From Iamia majanohamensis (GTDB taxonomy: Bacteria; Actinomycetota; Acidimicrobiia; Acidimicrobiales; Iamiaceae): DNA of 64,000 nucleotides. Both the position numbers and the translations under genes were made by a program. The notes below the pieces were generated by a model. That model saw nothing but the letters and a program-made list of their open reading frames with translations, was not told where the DNA came from and searched no databases. The DNA lies in contig NZ_CP116942.1 of assembly GCF_028532485.1 (NCBI RefSeq), positions 1,922,001 through 1,986,000 on the forward strand. The letters are read 5' to 3'. Below, in pieces: positions 16,864-25,252 of this stretch. Every line of letters begins with the position of its first letter. Position 1 is the first letter of the stretch.

Positions 16864-18906
16864 ATGACCGACCGGCCGTCCGACGATGGCAGGCGGACCC
16901 GCTCCGACGCCGCGTCCCGACTGGCTGCCCTGCTGGCCGACACGACCGAGGAGCGGGCGCCCGACAGCCCCGAGGCGCCCTCGGTCGCGCCCGCACCCCC
17001 GCCCCGGCGCTCCGTGCGACGCCGGCGACCCCAGCGCCCCGACGGGCCCGGGCCCCAGGGCGAGGCCCCCGCCGCGCCGGCACCGGCGTCGCCCGCCCGG
17101 CCCGCGACGACAGCGGCGGACGGCGAGGACCCCGTGCTGGCCGACGCCAAGGGCGCCACGAGCTCCCCGCCCCGACCCGCCGGGGGCGAGCCGGCCACCG
17201 ACCCCGCCCCGACGGACCGTGCCCCGACCGAGCGTGCGCCCGCCGACCGCCCCGCCCCGCCCCCGGCGGGGCGAGCCCCGGCCGACGGCGCCGGGCCGTC
17301 GCCCGAGGACGTCCCCGTGGCCGGGGCCGGGCCCGCGGTGCGGGACGGGTCCCCGCCCGCCGCGCCGGTCGATCGACCCCGGGCCGCGCCCGAGAAGGCT
17401 GCGCCCGCCGCGCCGGTCGATCGACCCCGGGCCGCGCCCGAGAAGGCTGCGCCCGCGGCCCGGACCGCCGCGGAGCCGGGTGCGCCCGCCACCCCTCCGC
17501 CGGGACGGGGCCCGACGACCACCGCGAGGCCCGCATCCGCCCCGCCGGCGGGCACCGGTGCCCGCCGCGGCGCCGCGCCGGGGCCCGTCGCGGCGGCCGG
17601 CGCCGGCGGGCTGGCGACGGCCACCCGCCGCCCGGCGGGCACCCCGCCGTCGGGCCGCCCCGCCCCGTCCTCCGCCGCGCGCGCCGTCCCGCCCCGGCCC
17701 GCCCCCGAGCCCGATGTGGAGGTGCCCCCGCTGCGAAAGGTGACGCTCCGCGCCGTGGCCTTCGGCACCGCCTTCGTCCTCCTCCTGGCCGCAGTGCCGG
17801 CCCTGGCCTGGGTGGGGAAGGACCGCCTCCTCGAGAGCCGGGGCGGCAACGTGGTCGACGGCTCGAGTGAGGCCACCGACCCCGGCTACCGGGCCCTCGT
17901 CGACCCCACCCAGACCGCGCTGGTGATCCAGCGGCCCACCGCCGAGGGCGAGATCGTCGCCGCCACCGTGCTCTCGCTGGGCATGGGCCAGAGCGGGGGC
18001 ACGGTGCTGCAGGTCCCCCTCGACACCGCCCTGCGGGTGCCGCAGTACACGCTCGACCGCCTGGACCAGGTGGCCGAGATCGCGTCCCCGGAGGTGTTCC
18101 GCAAGGCGGTCGAGGACCGCCTGAACGTCGCCATCCCCACCACCATCGAGCTCGACGACGAGCGGCTCGCCTCCCTCGTGGCGCCCGTCGCCCCCCTGCA
18201 GGTCGACAACCCGGACCCGGTCGTGCTGGAGACGGGCGAGCAGCTCGACCCCGGGCCCGTCACCCTCGAGGCCGACCAGCTGGGCCCGTTCCTGCGGGCC
18301 GGCGGCGGCGAGGAGGAGTCCGACCTGGGGCGCCTCGCCCGCGACCAGGTGGTGTGGGAGGCGTGGCTCGACGCCATCGGCTCCTCCGACCAGGCCGACT
18401 CCGTCGGTCCGGCCACCACCGGCATCGGCCCCTTCCTCCGCACGCTGTCGGCCGGTGACCCGGTGATCGAGACCCTCGCCGTCGAGCAGGACCCGGACCC
18501 GGCCATCACCGACCCCGACTACGTCGTCCCCCTGGTCCCCGCCCCGGGCTTCGAGGAGCAGGTGGTCGACGCGGTGCCGTACCCCCGGTCGCCCGGGCTC
18601 GGCCGCCGGTACAACCTGACCCTGCTCAACGGGGCGAGCGGCGACGAGATCCCCCGCACCCTGATGCACGACCTCATCCTCCGCGGCGCCGCCCTCACCA
18701 CCCTGGGCAACGCCGCGGAGTTCGGCCAGGAGGAGACCACCGTCGAGTACACGAGTGACGGCTGGGCCGACCTGGCCGACCTCGCCGCCCAGACCCTGGG
18801 CGGGGCCGAGGTGCGCAAGATGAGCGCGTCCGAGGCCGAGGCGACCGGTGACGACATCGTCATCACCCTCGGCTCCCAGACCCTCGACCAGTACGAGGAC
18901 GAGTAG
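16864..18906 (+). CDS. LCP/LytR-related membrane protein with long disordered N-terminus
   Basis: 680 residues from ATG 16864. Residues 1-290 are Pro/Ala/Arg-rich, of low complexity, and hold a perfect tandem duplication of a 16-residue unit (APVDRPRAAPEKAAPA). One membrane helix follows (VAFGTAFVLLLAAVPALAWV). The extracytoplasmic part begins with VIQRP-like strands that resemble a divergent LCP domain and ends with a LytR_C-like segment (YNLTLLNGASGDEIPRTLMHDLILRG). LCP enzymes attach glycopolymers to peptidoglycan, but I do not see the canonical Arg set, so catalysis is doubtful. The position between nadD and rsfS is typical of such genes. It ends directly against rsfS. Confidence 0.8.
   Translation: MTDRPSDDGRRTRSDAASRLAALLADTTEERAPDSPEAPSVAPAPPPRRSVRRRRPQRPDGPGPQGEAPAAPAPASPARPATTAADGEDPVLADAKGATSSPPRPAGGEPATDPAPTDRAPTERAPADRPAPPPAGRAPADGAGPSPEDVPVAGAGPAVRDGSPPAAPVDRPRAAPEKAAPAAPVDRPRAAPEKAAPAARTAAEPGAPATPPPGRGPTTTARPASAPPAGTGARRGAAPGPVAAAGAGGLATATRRPAGTPPSGRPAPSSAARAVPPRPAPEPDVEVPPLRKVTLRAVAFGTAFVLLLAAVPALAWVGKDRLLESRGGNVVDGSSEATDPGYRALVDPTQTALVIQRPTAEGEIVAATVLSLGMGQSGGTVLQVPLDTALRVPQYTLDRLDQVAEIASPEVFRKAVEDRLNVAIPTTIELDDERLASLVAPVAPLQVDNPDPVVLETGEQLDPGPVTLEADQLGPFLRAGGGEEESDLGRLARDQVVWEAWLDAIGSSDQADSVGPATTGIGPFLRTLSAGDPVIETLAVEQDPDPAITDPDYVVPLVPAPGFEEQVVDAVPYPRSPGLGRRYNLTLLNGASGDEIPRTLMHDLILRGAALTTLGNAAEFGQEETTVEYTSDGWADLADLAAQTLGGAEVRKMSASEAEATGDDIVITLGSQTLDQYEDE
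17354..17449. repeat. 48-bp tandem duplication in the LytR-like gene
   Basis: Two identical 48-bp units (17354-17401 and 17402-17449) encode the doubled APVDRPRAAPEKAAPA segment in the disordered region. The frame is preserved. Confidence 0.95.
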
Positions 18907-19305
18907 GTGACCGACCACCCCCCCTTCATCGACCCCGCAACCGACGAGGTGGCCGTCCGGGCCGCCCGCGCCGCCGACGCCAAGGGCGGCACCCGCACCG
19001 TGGTGCTGCGCGTCGGCGAGGTGCTCGGCATCACCGAGCTGTTCGTGATCACCAGCGCCTCCAACCCCCGCCTGGTCAAGGCCGTGGTCGAGGAGGTCGA
19101 GGCCCGGGTGGGCGCCGACGGCGGCCCCCGACCCCTGCGCATCGAGGGCCTGGAGGACTCCCGCTGGGTCCTGATGGACTACGGGGACTGGGTGGCCCAC
19201 GTGTTCCTCGAGGAGGCCCGGGAGTTCTACGACCTCGAGCGCCTGTGGGCCGACGTCCCCCGCGTCGAGTGGGCCGACGCCGCCTCCTCCACGGTCGAGC
19301 GCTGA
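18907..19305 (+). CDS. rsfS: Ribosome silencing factor RsfS (Iojap family)
   Basis: 132 residues from GTG 18907, which follows the preceding TAG without a gap, so translation is coupled. Family features are ELFVITSASNPRLVKAVVEEVE, IEGLEDSRWVLMDYGDWVAHVF and a C-terminal YDLERLWAD. RsfS binds uL14 on the 50S subunit and blocks subunit joining when nutrients are scarce. The gene order with nadD is widely conserved. Length is normal. Confidence 0.95.
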   Translation: MTDHPPFIDPATDEVAVRAARAADAKGGTRTVVLRVGEVLGITELFVITSASNPRLVKAVVEEVEARVGADGGPRPLRIEGLEDSRWVLMDYGDWVAHVFLEEAREFYDLERLWADVPRVEWADAASSTVER

Positions 19306-19325
19306 CCCGGCCGGTCGGGCGACGG

Positions 19326-19859
19326 GTGGGCGACGAGGTGGGGGGCGAGGAGGCCGAGGAGGTCCGCGTCCGCTCCGCGCTGTGGGCGCTCGTCTGCTGC
19401 GTCGTGATGGCCGCCGGCTTCGCCGTCGCCCCCCTCGAGGGGAACAGCACGTGGGTGGTCATCGTCCTGGTGCTGGTGCTGACCACGGTCATCGGGGCGC
19501 CGTTCTTCCTGATCCGCAAGCGCCTCGACCACACCCGCCGGCCCCTGGCCGACGCCCTGGTGACCGTGGTCCTGATGCTGGTCACCCTGGTCGTCGGCTT
19601 CTCGGCGGTCTACGTCACCATGGCCCACGAGGACCCCGACGGGATCCCCGGCATCGACACCAAGGTCGACGCCGTCTACTTCACCGTCACCACCCTGGCC
19701 ACGGTGGGCTACGGCGACATCCACCCCGTGTCCCAGTCGGCCCGGGTGGTCGCCACCATCCAGATGCTCTTCGACCTCACCGTCGTCGCGGTGGCCGCCC
19801 GCCTCGTCCTCGGCGTGGCCCAGGAGCGCCGCCGCGAGCGCGTCGACCGCCCCCGCTGA
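19326..19859 (+). CDS. Potassium channel family protein (ion_trans_2 pore)
   Basis: 177 residues from GTG 19326, the first start after the rsfS stop; ATG 19245 would overlap rsfS heavily. It has three hydrophobic helices, then a pore loop with the selectivity filter TVGYGD in TLATVGYGDIHPVSQ, and a final helix. There is no attached RCK/TrkA_N domain, so it is a simple tetrameric pore. Inner-membrane potassium flux is the likely role. It may be co-transcribed with rsfS (20-nt gap), though the functions are unrelated. Confidence 0.9.
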   Translation: MGDEVGGEEAEEVRVRSALWALVCCVVMAAGFAVAPLEGNSTWVVIVLVLVLTTVIGAPFFLIRKRLDHTRRPLADALVTVVLMLVTLVVGFSAVYVTMAHEDPDGIPGIDTKVDAVYFTVTTLATVGYGDIHPVSQSARVVATIQMLFDLTVVAVAARLVLGVAQERRRERVDRPR

Positions 19860-19929
19860 GGCACCCGTCCGCCAGCGGTGCCGGCCCCGGCGCGACAGAG
19901 CCCGGACCACCGGCCCGGGCCCCTCGGAG

Positions 19930-20002
19930 TGGAGCTAAGGGGAATCGAACCCCTGACCTCTTCCATGCCATGGAAGCGCTCTACCAACTGAGCTATAGCC
20001 CC
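19930..20002 (-). tRNA. tRNA-Ala (anticodon GGC)
   Basis: On the minus strand the 73-nt sequence folds as a full cloverleaf: acceptor GGGGCTA/TAGCTCC, D-arm GCTC...GAGC, anticodon stem CTTCC/GGAAG with loop ATGGCAT (anticodon GGC), and T-arm AGGGG-TTCGAAT-CCCCT. The discriminator is A and CCA is not encoded, so it must be added by the CCA enzyme. Confidence 0.97.
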
Positions 20003-20147
20003 GTGGGAGCGATCACCGTAGCACCGGATCCGGACCGGGCCGAAGTCCATCTCGCCCCCGGTGGCACCTCGTCCCGCCGCCCGCCGGGGCCGGGCGCGAC
20101 GGGTGCCGTCCCCGGGTCGGGACCGGAGCGACGGAGAGGGCGGAGAC

Positions 20148-22235
20148 GTGGTCGACGGGGCTGACGGGCTGGTCGACGAGGCCTGGTGGCGGGCCCGCCA
20201 GGACGACTGGCTCGCCGTGGCCACGCAGGGGTCGGTGGCGGCGTCGCCGCTGCACCTGATCGACCACCTGGCCCGGGCCGAGCGTGACCCCGGCCACGTC
20301 GTCGACCTCGACGCGGTGGACGAGGCGACGCTGGGGGAGTGGTGCCGGCGCATCGACGGCTGGCTCGACTGCGCCGACTTCGACGTCCTGCGCCTGCTCA
20401 CCCTGTGGCACGGCCACCGCGACCGGCTGCCGGAGCGGATCCTCGCCGTGCTGCGCGACCGCTTCCTCACCTTCACCTACTGGTTCACCGACCCCCACCC
20501 GGAGGGCGTGGTCGACGAGCGCTGGTACTGGTCCGAGAACCACCGGCTGATCTTCCACGCCTGCGAGCGCCTGGCCGGCCAGGCCCTGCCCGACGCGGTC
20601 TTCGCCGTCACCGGGATGACCGGCGCCGACCACGCCCGCCGGGCCGACGCCGCCCTGACGGCCTGGTTCGACGAGAAGGCCGGGGACGGCTTCAGCGAGT
20701 GGCACTCCGACGCCTACTACGCCAAGGACCTGGCGCCCCTCGTCGCCCTGGCCGAGCACGCCGACGACCCCGCCCTGGCCGAGCGGGCCGCCGCCTTCGC
20801 CGACCTGGTGCTGGTCGACCTCGCCCTCCACTCGCAGCGGGACACCGCCGGCTCGACCCACGGCCGCTCCTACATGCGGTTCAAGGCCACCGGCCCCACC
20901 CAGACGGTGTTCTCGGCGCTCAAGCTGTGCTTCGACCGAACCGACGCGCCGTGGCCGGACGACGACGGCGACCCGGGTGGGCTGCTCCCGGCCCGGGAGG
21001 GGGCCACCTTCCTGGCCCGGGCCCGCACCTACCGGCCCCCGGACGTCGTCCGCCGCATCGCCCGCCACCCCGGCGAGGTGCTCGACCGGGAGGGGATGGG
21101 CACCGCCCTCGACCCCGGGGAGCTGCTGGTCGACGCGCCCACCCGGGCCGACGGGCTCTCCTACACCGACCCGGACATGGTGGCCTTCTGGTGGGACCGG
21201 GGGGCGCTCACCCCGTGGCAGCTGGTGCCGCTCACCGTCGCCACCCTCGACCGCCACGGGCTGTGGGACGCCTGGCTGTTCTCCGCCCTGCGCTCGGTCC
21301 GCGACGCCCTCGGCGGCGACGTCGACGCCATGCGCACCCTGGCCCACGACCTCCACCCCATGGTCAACGCCGGCCTCCTCGAGCGGGTCGACACGCTCAC
21401 CTGGCGGGGCGCCCACGCCATGCTCTCCACCGCCCAGGCCTACCGGCCCGGCTGCGCCGGCTACCAGCACCACGTGTCCCAGGCCACCCTCGACGAGCAC
21501 GCGGTCGTCTTCACCACCCACCCCGGGAACCCACCGTCGGCCGCCGTGGGCGACTACCTCGACGGCGACCGCTACTGGACCGGCAGCGCCACCCTGCCCC
21601 GGGCCGTGCAGCACGGCCGGGCGGTGGTGCAGGCCTACGCCCCGGCCTTCGCCTCGCCCGGCGGGGGGCCGCTGGCCGCCTTCGGCTACGAGGACGAGAC
21701 CCACGCCTGGTTCCCGACCGAGCGCTTCGACGAGGTCGTCCGCGACGGGCCCTGGACCTTCGGCCGCCGGCGGGGTGGGTTCGTGGCCCTGTGGTCGTGG
21801 CGCCCCGCCGACTGGCGGCTCCACGACCCGTCCGAGGTGGCGACCCACGGGCTGACCGAGCCGTTCGACCTCGTCGCGCCGGGCGCCGCGAACGTCTGGA
21901 TCATCGAGGTGGGCGACATCGACCGCTGGGGCGATCTCGACGCCTTCCGGCGGGCGATCACCGCCGCTCCGGTCGAGGTCGTCGACCACGGCTGGGGCGA
22001 CGACGGCGCCCACCGCGGCCTCGACGTCACCTATGCCTCGCCCGCCGAGGGACTGCTGGAGGTGCCCTGGGGGGCGCCCCTCCGGGTCGACGGCCAGGAG
22101 GTGGCGATCTCCGGCTACCCCCGCATGGACAACCGCTTCACCCACGTCGCCACCGGGGAGACCACCTTCGTGCTGGCCGACGACGAGGGCACCTTCGCCC
22201 TCGACCTGGCCGCCGGCACCCGCCGCCCCGCCTGA
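20148..22235 (+). CDS. Large uncharacterised protein, probably alpha/alpha-toroid
   Basis: 695 residues from GTG 20148, with GAGAGGG 7 nt upstream; earlier in-frame codons lie in basic, non-conserved sequence next to the tRNA. I do not recognise a named family. It is rich in Trp, His and Tyr and in helices, with motifs such as RWYWSENHRLIFHACERLAG and SEWHSDAYYAKDLAPLVALAE, resembling the alpha/alpha-barrel N-terminal halves of some polysaccharide lyases. The last ~200 residues look beta-rich. There is no signal peptide. A carbohydrate-active role is only a structural guess. Confidence 0.82.
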   Translation: MVDGADGLVDEAWWRARQDDWLAVATQGSVAASPLHLIDHLARAERDPGHVVDLDAVDEATLGEWCRRIDGWLDCADFDVLRLLTLWHGHRDRLPERILAVLRDRFLTFTYWFTDPHPEGVVDERWYWSENHRLIFHACERLAGQALPDAVFAVTGMTGADHARRADAALTAWFDEKAGDGFSEWHSDAYYAKDLAPLVALAEHADDPALAERAAAFADLVLVDLALHSQRDTAGSTHGRSYMRFKATGPTQTVFSALKLCFDRTDAPWPDDDGDPGGLLPAREGATFLARARTYRPPDVVRRIARHPGEVLDREGMGTALDPGELLVDAPTRADGLSYTDPDMVAFWWDRGALTPWQLVPLTVATLDRHGLWDAWLFSALRSVRDALGGDVDAMRTLAHDLHPMVNAGLLERVDTLTWRGAHAMLSTAQAYRPGCAGYQHHVSQATLDEHAVVFTTHPGNPPSAAVGDYLDGDRYWTGSATLPRAVQHGRAVVQAYAPAFASPGGGPLAAFGYEDETHAWFPTERFDEVVRDGPWTFGRRRGGFVALWSWRPADWRLHDPSEVATHGLTEPFDLVAPGAANVWIIEVGDIDRWGDLDAFRRAITAAPVEVVDHGWGDDGAHRGLDVTYASPAEGLLEVPWGAPLRVDGQEVAISGYPRMDNRFTHVATGETTFVLADDEGTFALDLAAGTRRPA

Positions 22236-22243
22236 CCCCGCGG

Positions 22244-22386
22244 GACCGCAACCCCGGTGGGCGTCTGGGGCCTATGAGGGCGGCAGCTCCGCGGCGGCGG
22301 GTCGCCGTCGCCGAGACCGCAAACCTGGTGGGGGTCCGGGGCCATGAGCAAGGCAGCTCCGCAGGGGCGGGGTCGCCGTCGCCGGG
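22244..22386. repeat. 71-bp imperfect tandem duplication
   Basis: Two copies offset by exactly 71 nt both begin GACCGCAA and end GTCGCCGTCGCCG, with matching interior blocks (GGCAGCTCCGC). They occupy the gap before the LLM oxidoreductase gene. No open frame with a start codon is supported here. Confidence 0.85.
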
Positions 22387-22405
22387 CGGGCGGCGCCGGG
22401 TCGGC

Positions 22406-22411
22406 CAGACT
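22406..22411 (+). promoter_or_regulatory. -10 box of leaderless LLM oxidoreductase gene
   Basis: CAGACT stands 6 nt before GTG 22418, with no ribosome binding site, and fits the TANNNT-like pattern seen elsewhere in the window. Confidence 0.4.
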
Positions 22412-22417
22412 GCGGGC

Positions 22418-23308
22418 GTGCGCTTCAGCCTGGCCCTGCCGATGCTGCCGCCCGAGCGGCTGCTGCCCCTCGCCCGCATCGCCGAGGAGACGGGGTGGGA
22501 CGCGGTCACCATGCCCGAGTCGGTCTTCTACCCGGAGGAGGTGTCGGCGAAGTACCCGTACACCTCCGACGGCGAGCGCTTCTGGGACCCGGCGGCGCCG
22601 TGGGTCGACCCGTGGGTGGCCATCCCCGCCATCGCCGCGGTGACGTCGCGGATCACGCTCGGCACCAACGTCATCAAGCTGCCGCTGCGCCACCCGCTGC
22701 TGGTGGCCAAGACGGTGGGGTCGACGGCGGCCATGTTCCCGGGTCGCATCGAGCTCGGCGTCGGGCTGTCGTGGATCCCCGAGGAGTTCTCGTGGCTGGG
22801 CCAGGACATGTCCACCCGGGGGGCCCGCCTCGACGACGGCATCGACCTCATCCGCACCGTCCTGGGCGGCGGCTGGGTCGAGCACCACGGCCCGCAGTAC
22901 GACTTCGACCGGCTGCGGATGGACCCGGCGCCGGCCTCTCCCGTCCCGATCATCGTCGGTGGCCACTCCGACCCGGCCCTGCGCCGGGCCGCCCGCCGGG
23001 GCGACGGCTGGGTCGGCGCCCAGGTCGACCTGGACGGCGCCCGCGACGTGGTCGACCGCCTGCGCCGGGCCCGGGAGGAGGCCGGTGACGAGGCCCGGGT
23101 GCCCCTCGACGAGGACTACCCGGTGAAGCTCACCCCGCTGGTCGCCCCCACCCCGGAGGCCATGGCCGAGGTGGCCGAGGTCGGCGTCACCGAGGTCATC
23201 ACCGTGCCGTGGTACTTCTTCGGCGGCGACCCCTCGGACCTCGGCGTCCAGGAGGAGTCCGTCGCCCGCTTCGCCGACGAGGTCATCACCCCCCTCGCCG
23301 GCTCCTGA
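22418..23308 (+). CDS. LLM-class F420-dependent oxidoreductase
   Basis: 296 residues from GTG 22418. It is a luciferase-like TIM barrel: VRFSLALPMLP at the first strand, EETGWDAVTMPES, ITLGTNVIKLPLRHPLLVAKTVGSTA, and GRIELGVGLSW(I)PEEF, then PVPIIVGGHSDPALRRAARRGDGW. These are hallmarks of actinobacterial F420-dependent members. The enzyme transfers hydride from reduced F420 to an unknown substrate. A second member is at 35850-36860, and the F420:NADPH oxidoreductase at 44487 could supply the cofactor. The start is set by the CAGACT box. Confidence 0.92.
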   Translation: MRFSLALPMLPPERLLPLARIAEETGWDAVTMPESVFYPEEVSAKYPYTSDGERFWDPAAPWVDPWVAIPAIAAVTSRITLGTNVIKLPLRHPLLVAKTVGSTAAMFPGRIELGVGLSWIPEEFSWLGQDMSTRGARLDDGIDLIRTVLGGGWVEHHGPQYDFDRLRMDPAPASPVPIIVGGHSDPALRRAARRGDGWVGAQVDLDGARDVVDRLRRAREEAGDEARVPLDEDYPVKLTPLVAPTPEAMAEVAEVGVTEVITVPWYFFGGDPSDLGVQEESVARFADEVITPLAGS

Positions 23309-23334
23309 CCCGCACCACCCGCCCAGGAGGCCCC

Positions 23335-23754
23335 ATGCCCACCGACGACGACCACCCCGCCCGGGCCGCGTCCCAGCGCTCCATGGCGGCGGTGGAGGCC
23401 GGCGACCGCGACGGCTGGCTCGCCCTGTTCGCCCCCGACGCGGTGGTGGAGGACCCCATCGGCCCCTCGATGTTCGACCCCGAGGGCGGCGGCCACCACG
23501 GCCCCGAGGGCATCGCCGAGTTCTACGACACGGTGATCGGCCCCAACCGGGGCGTGGCCTTCTCGATCGACGCGTCGTACGCCTGCGGCGACGAGGTGGC
23601 CAACGTGGGCACCATCACCACCACCCTCCCGGACGGCACCCGGGCGATCGTCGACGGCGTCTACACCTACCGGGTCGACCCGGAGGGCCGCATCGCCGCC
23701 CTGCGGGCCTTCTGGGAGGCCGACGCCATCCGCTTCGAGCCCCCCGCCGGCTGA
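23335..23754 (+). CDS. NTF2-like (SnoaL-type) protein
   Basis: 139 residues from ATG 23335, with AGGAGG 4 nt upstream. The pattern of an N-terminal helix (AASQRSMAAVEAGDRDGWLALFAPDAVVEDPIG) followed by strands ending in ALRAFWEAD is that of small SnoaL-like cone folds, which act as isomerases, hydrolases or binding proteins. It follows the LLM enzyme by 26 nt, so the two may act on the same substrate. No catalytic residues can be assigned. Confidence 0.88.
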   Translation: MPTDDDHPARAASQRSMAAVEAGDRDGWLALFAPDAVVEDPIGPSMFDPEGGGHHGPEGIAEFYDTVIGPNRGVAFSIDASYACGDEVANVGTITTTLPDGTRAIVDGVYTYRVDPEGRIAALRAFWEADAIRFEPPAG

Positions 23755-23770
23755 CACCTCACCCCCGCAA

Positions 23771-23813
23771 CCTGCGACGCTCGTCAGCGGTCCTGACAGC
23801 CGAGCGTCGCAGG
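23771..23813. repeat. Palindromic repeat family A, copy 1
   Basis: This 43-nt element has ends CCTGCGACG and CGTCGCAGG; here the dyad extends to 14-bp arms (23770-23783 and 23801-23814). The centre contains CAGCGGTC. It directly follows the NTF2-like gene. Confidence 0.9.
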
Positions 23814-23852
23814 TCTACGTCGCGTCCGGCCCCGATCGGCGAGGTCGATGAC

Positions 23853-23895
23853 CCTGCGACGCTGCGCTGCGGGCGTGCCTGTCGGACGTCGCAGG
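23853..23895. repeat. Palindromic repeat family A, copy 2
   Basis: 43 nt with the same CCTGCGACG/CGTCGCAGG ends; the interior is the most divergent of the four copies. It lies 121 nt beyond the 3' end of the DUF559 gene. Confidence 0.9.
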
Positions 23896-24015
23896 TTCGT
23901 CCGGCGACGGCTACCTGCGAGCGGTGCTCGGCGACGGTGATGTCACACGTCGGGGAGATCGTCGACGCATCGCGGCGCTCTCCCGTCGAGGGCGTAGCCG
24001 ACCGACCCGCCCGCG

Positions 24016-24954
24016 TCAGGAGGCGGCGCGTCGAGCGGCGGCCGCCACGCGCCGCGCCTCGCGCACCTCGGCCACGACCGTCTCCGGTCGACGCAACACC
24101 CGGGCCTTCGAGAAGCGGAGGACGGCCCAGCCGCGCAGGATGAGGTCGTTCTGGCGGGGCAGGTCGCGCTCCCGCACCTCGTCGAAGAGGTGGACGTCGC
24201 CGTCGCACTCGATGGCGACCATCAGCTCCGGGTAGGCCATGTCGACCTCGGCCACGAAGCGGTCGCCCTGGAAGACCCGGTGGTGGAGGACGGGCTCCGG
24301 GAGCCCGGCACCGGTCAGCAGGCCGAGGACGAGGAGCTCGACGTCGGTGTCGGTCACCTCTTCGCGGTGGGCGTGGGCCAGGATCACGGCCCGCAGTCGG
24401 CGGATGCCGGGGCGCCCCCGCCGGGCGTGGCGGGCCAGTGTCGAGATCAGCGACGACCAGGTGACATGGCCCTCTCGCCTCGCCGCCTCGACCGTCTTGG
24501 TGAGCCGCTGCGCACCGACGTACCGGGCGATGTCGAGGAGCGTCCGATCGGGATCGGTGACCGGGAGGCCATCGCGCCGGAGGATGCGGCAGCGATCGAG
24601 GTCGGTGCTCTCGTGGCACCGGACGTCCGGACGCCGGTAGCGATGGCCTCGGGGCAGGCTGAGCTCCAGCCCCGCCCGGCCGAACCCCGGCCATCCCCAC
24701 GCCCGGGCCGCGGCGAGGTGGGAGGTCGTGGCCCGCTCGCCGGCAGCCAGCACGGCAGCGAGCTGGCGTGTGGTCCAGTCGAGCGGCGCCCCGGCGAGGA
24801 GGAACACGCCGGGCTCGATCCGCTGCCAGCGGCCACCGGCGACGCGCCGATCGCAGTGGTGTGGGGCGCCCCCCGCCGCGGCCACGTCCGACGCCGTGAC
24901 GAGCTGTCGTTGGCGGCGAGCCACAGAGGCGAGCCGTCGGTCGAGGTCGGACAT
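24016..24954 (-). CDS. AbiEi-type HTH protein with C-terminal DUF559 (Vsr-like) domain
   Basis: 312 residues from ATG 24954, with GGGAAGA upstream; the frame runs on but without similarity. Residues 1-100 match the AbiEi_4 pattern: helix-turn-helix (VTASDVAAAGGAPHHCDRRVAGGRWQRIEPGVFLLAG) then TTSHLAAARAWGWPG. The C-terminal ~110 residues are DUF559, a PD-(D/E)XK relative of the Vsr mismatch endonuclease, with AEVDMAYPELMVAIECDGDVHL and a late RFSKARVLRRPETVV. Stand-alone copies of this fusion are frequent in actinobacteria and have no fixed partner. No toxin gene is next to it. It sits between two pairs of family A palindromes. Confidence 0.88.
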   Translation of the reverse strand: MSDLDRRLASVARRQRQLVTASDVAAAGGAPHHCDRRVAGGRWQRIEPGVFLLAGAPLDWTTRQLAAVLAAGERATTSHLAAARAWGWPGFGRAGLELSLPRGHRYRRPDVRCHESTDLDRCRILRRDGLPVTDPDRTLLDIARYVGAQRLTKTVEAARREGHVTWSSLISTLARHARRGRPGIRRLRAVILAHAHREEVTDTDVELLVLGLLTGAGLPEPVLHHRVFQGDRFVAEVDMAYPELMVAIECDGDVHLFDEVRERDLPRQNDLILRGWAVLRFSKARVLRRPETVVAEVREARRVAAAARRAAS

Positions 24955-25029
24955 GGCAGGTCTTCCCGGGGTGGGCGCGGGTCGCGCGCGGCAGGCGGGG
25001 GAAGCCGCCAGAGGGGGTACCCGGGGACC

Positions 25030-25045
25030 GGCGCTGCGAAGCGCC
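25030..25045. other. Short hairpin with GCGA tetraloop
   Basis: GGCGCT-GCGA-AGCGCC is a perfect 6-bp stem with a GNRA-type loop in the 298-nt gap between leuS and the DUF559 gene. The rest of that gap is filled mainly by family A repeat copies 3 and 4. Confidence 0.4.
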
Positions 25046-25072
25046 GCGCCCCATCTCGTGGGAGAGCCGGTT

Positions 25073-25115
25073 CCTGCGACGGTGGGCAGCGGTCTCGCCC
25101 GTCGAGCGTCGCAGG
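25073..25115. repeat. Palindromic repeat family A, copy 3
   Basis: 43 nt, ends CCTGCGACG/CGTCGCAGG, centre CAGCGGTC. It is followed by another copy exactly 71 nt downstream. Confidence 0.9.
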
Positions 25116-25143
25116 TTGTCGGGGGCAGGCCGCTCGTCGCGTT

Positions 25144-25186
25144 CCTGCGACGGTGAGCAGCGGTCATGTCCGCTGAGCGTCGCAGG
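25144..25186. repeat. Palindromic repeat family A, copy 4
   Basis: 43 nt, differing from copy 3 only in scattered interior bases; both share TT before and TTGT after the element. It lies 67 nt beyond the leuS stop. Confidence 0.9.
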
Positions 25187-25252
25187 TTGTGGCGGTCCGC
25201 GGTCCGAGAGCAGCGAGAGACGCCCGACGCCGGGGCGGGGGAGTGGGCCGCG

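Noticed and set aside
23771-25186. Family A palindromes as a CRISPR array or attachment sites
   Set aside because: The copies are not evenly spaced, two pairs are more than 1 kb apart with a gene between, there are no cas genes, and the ends are inverted rather than direct repeats.
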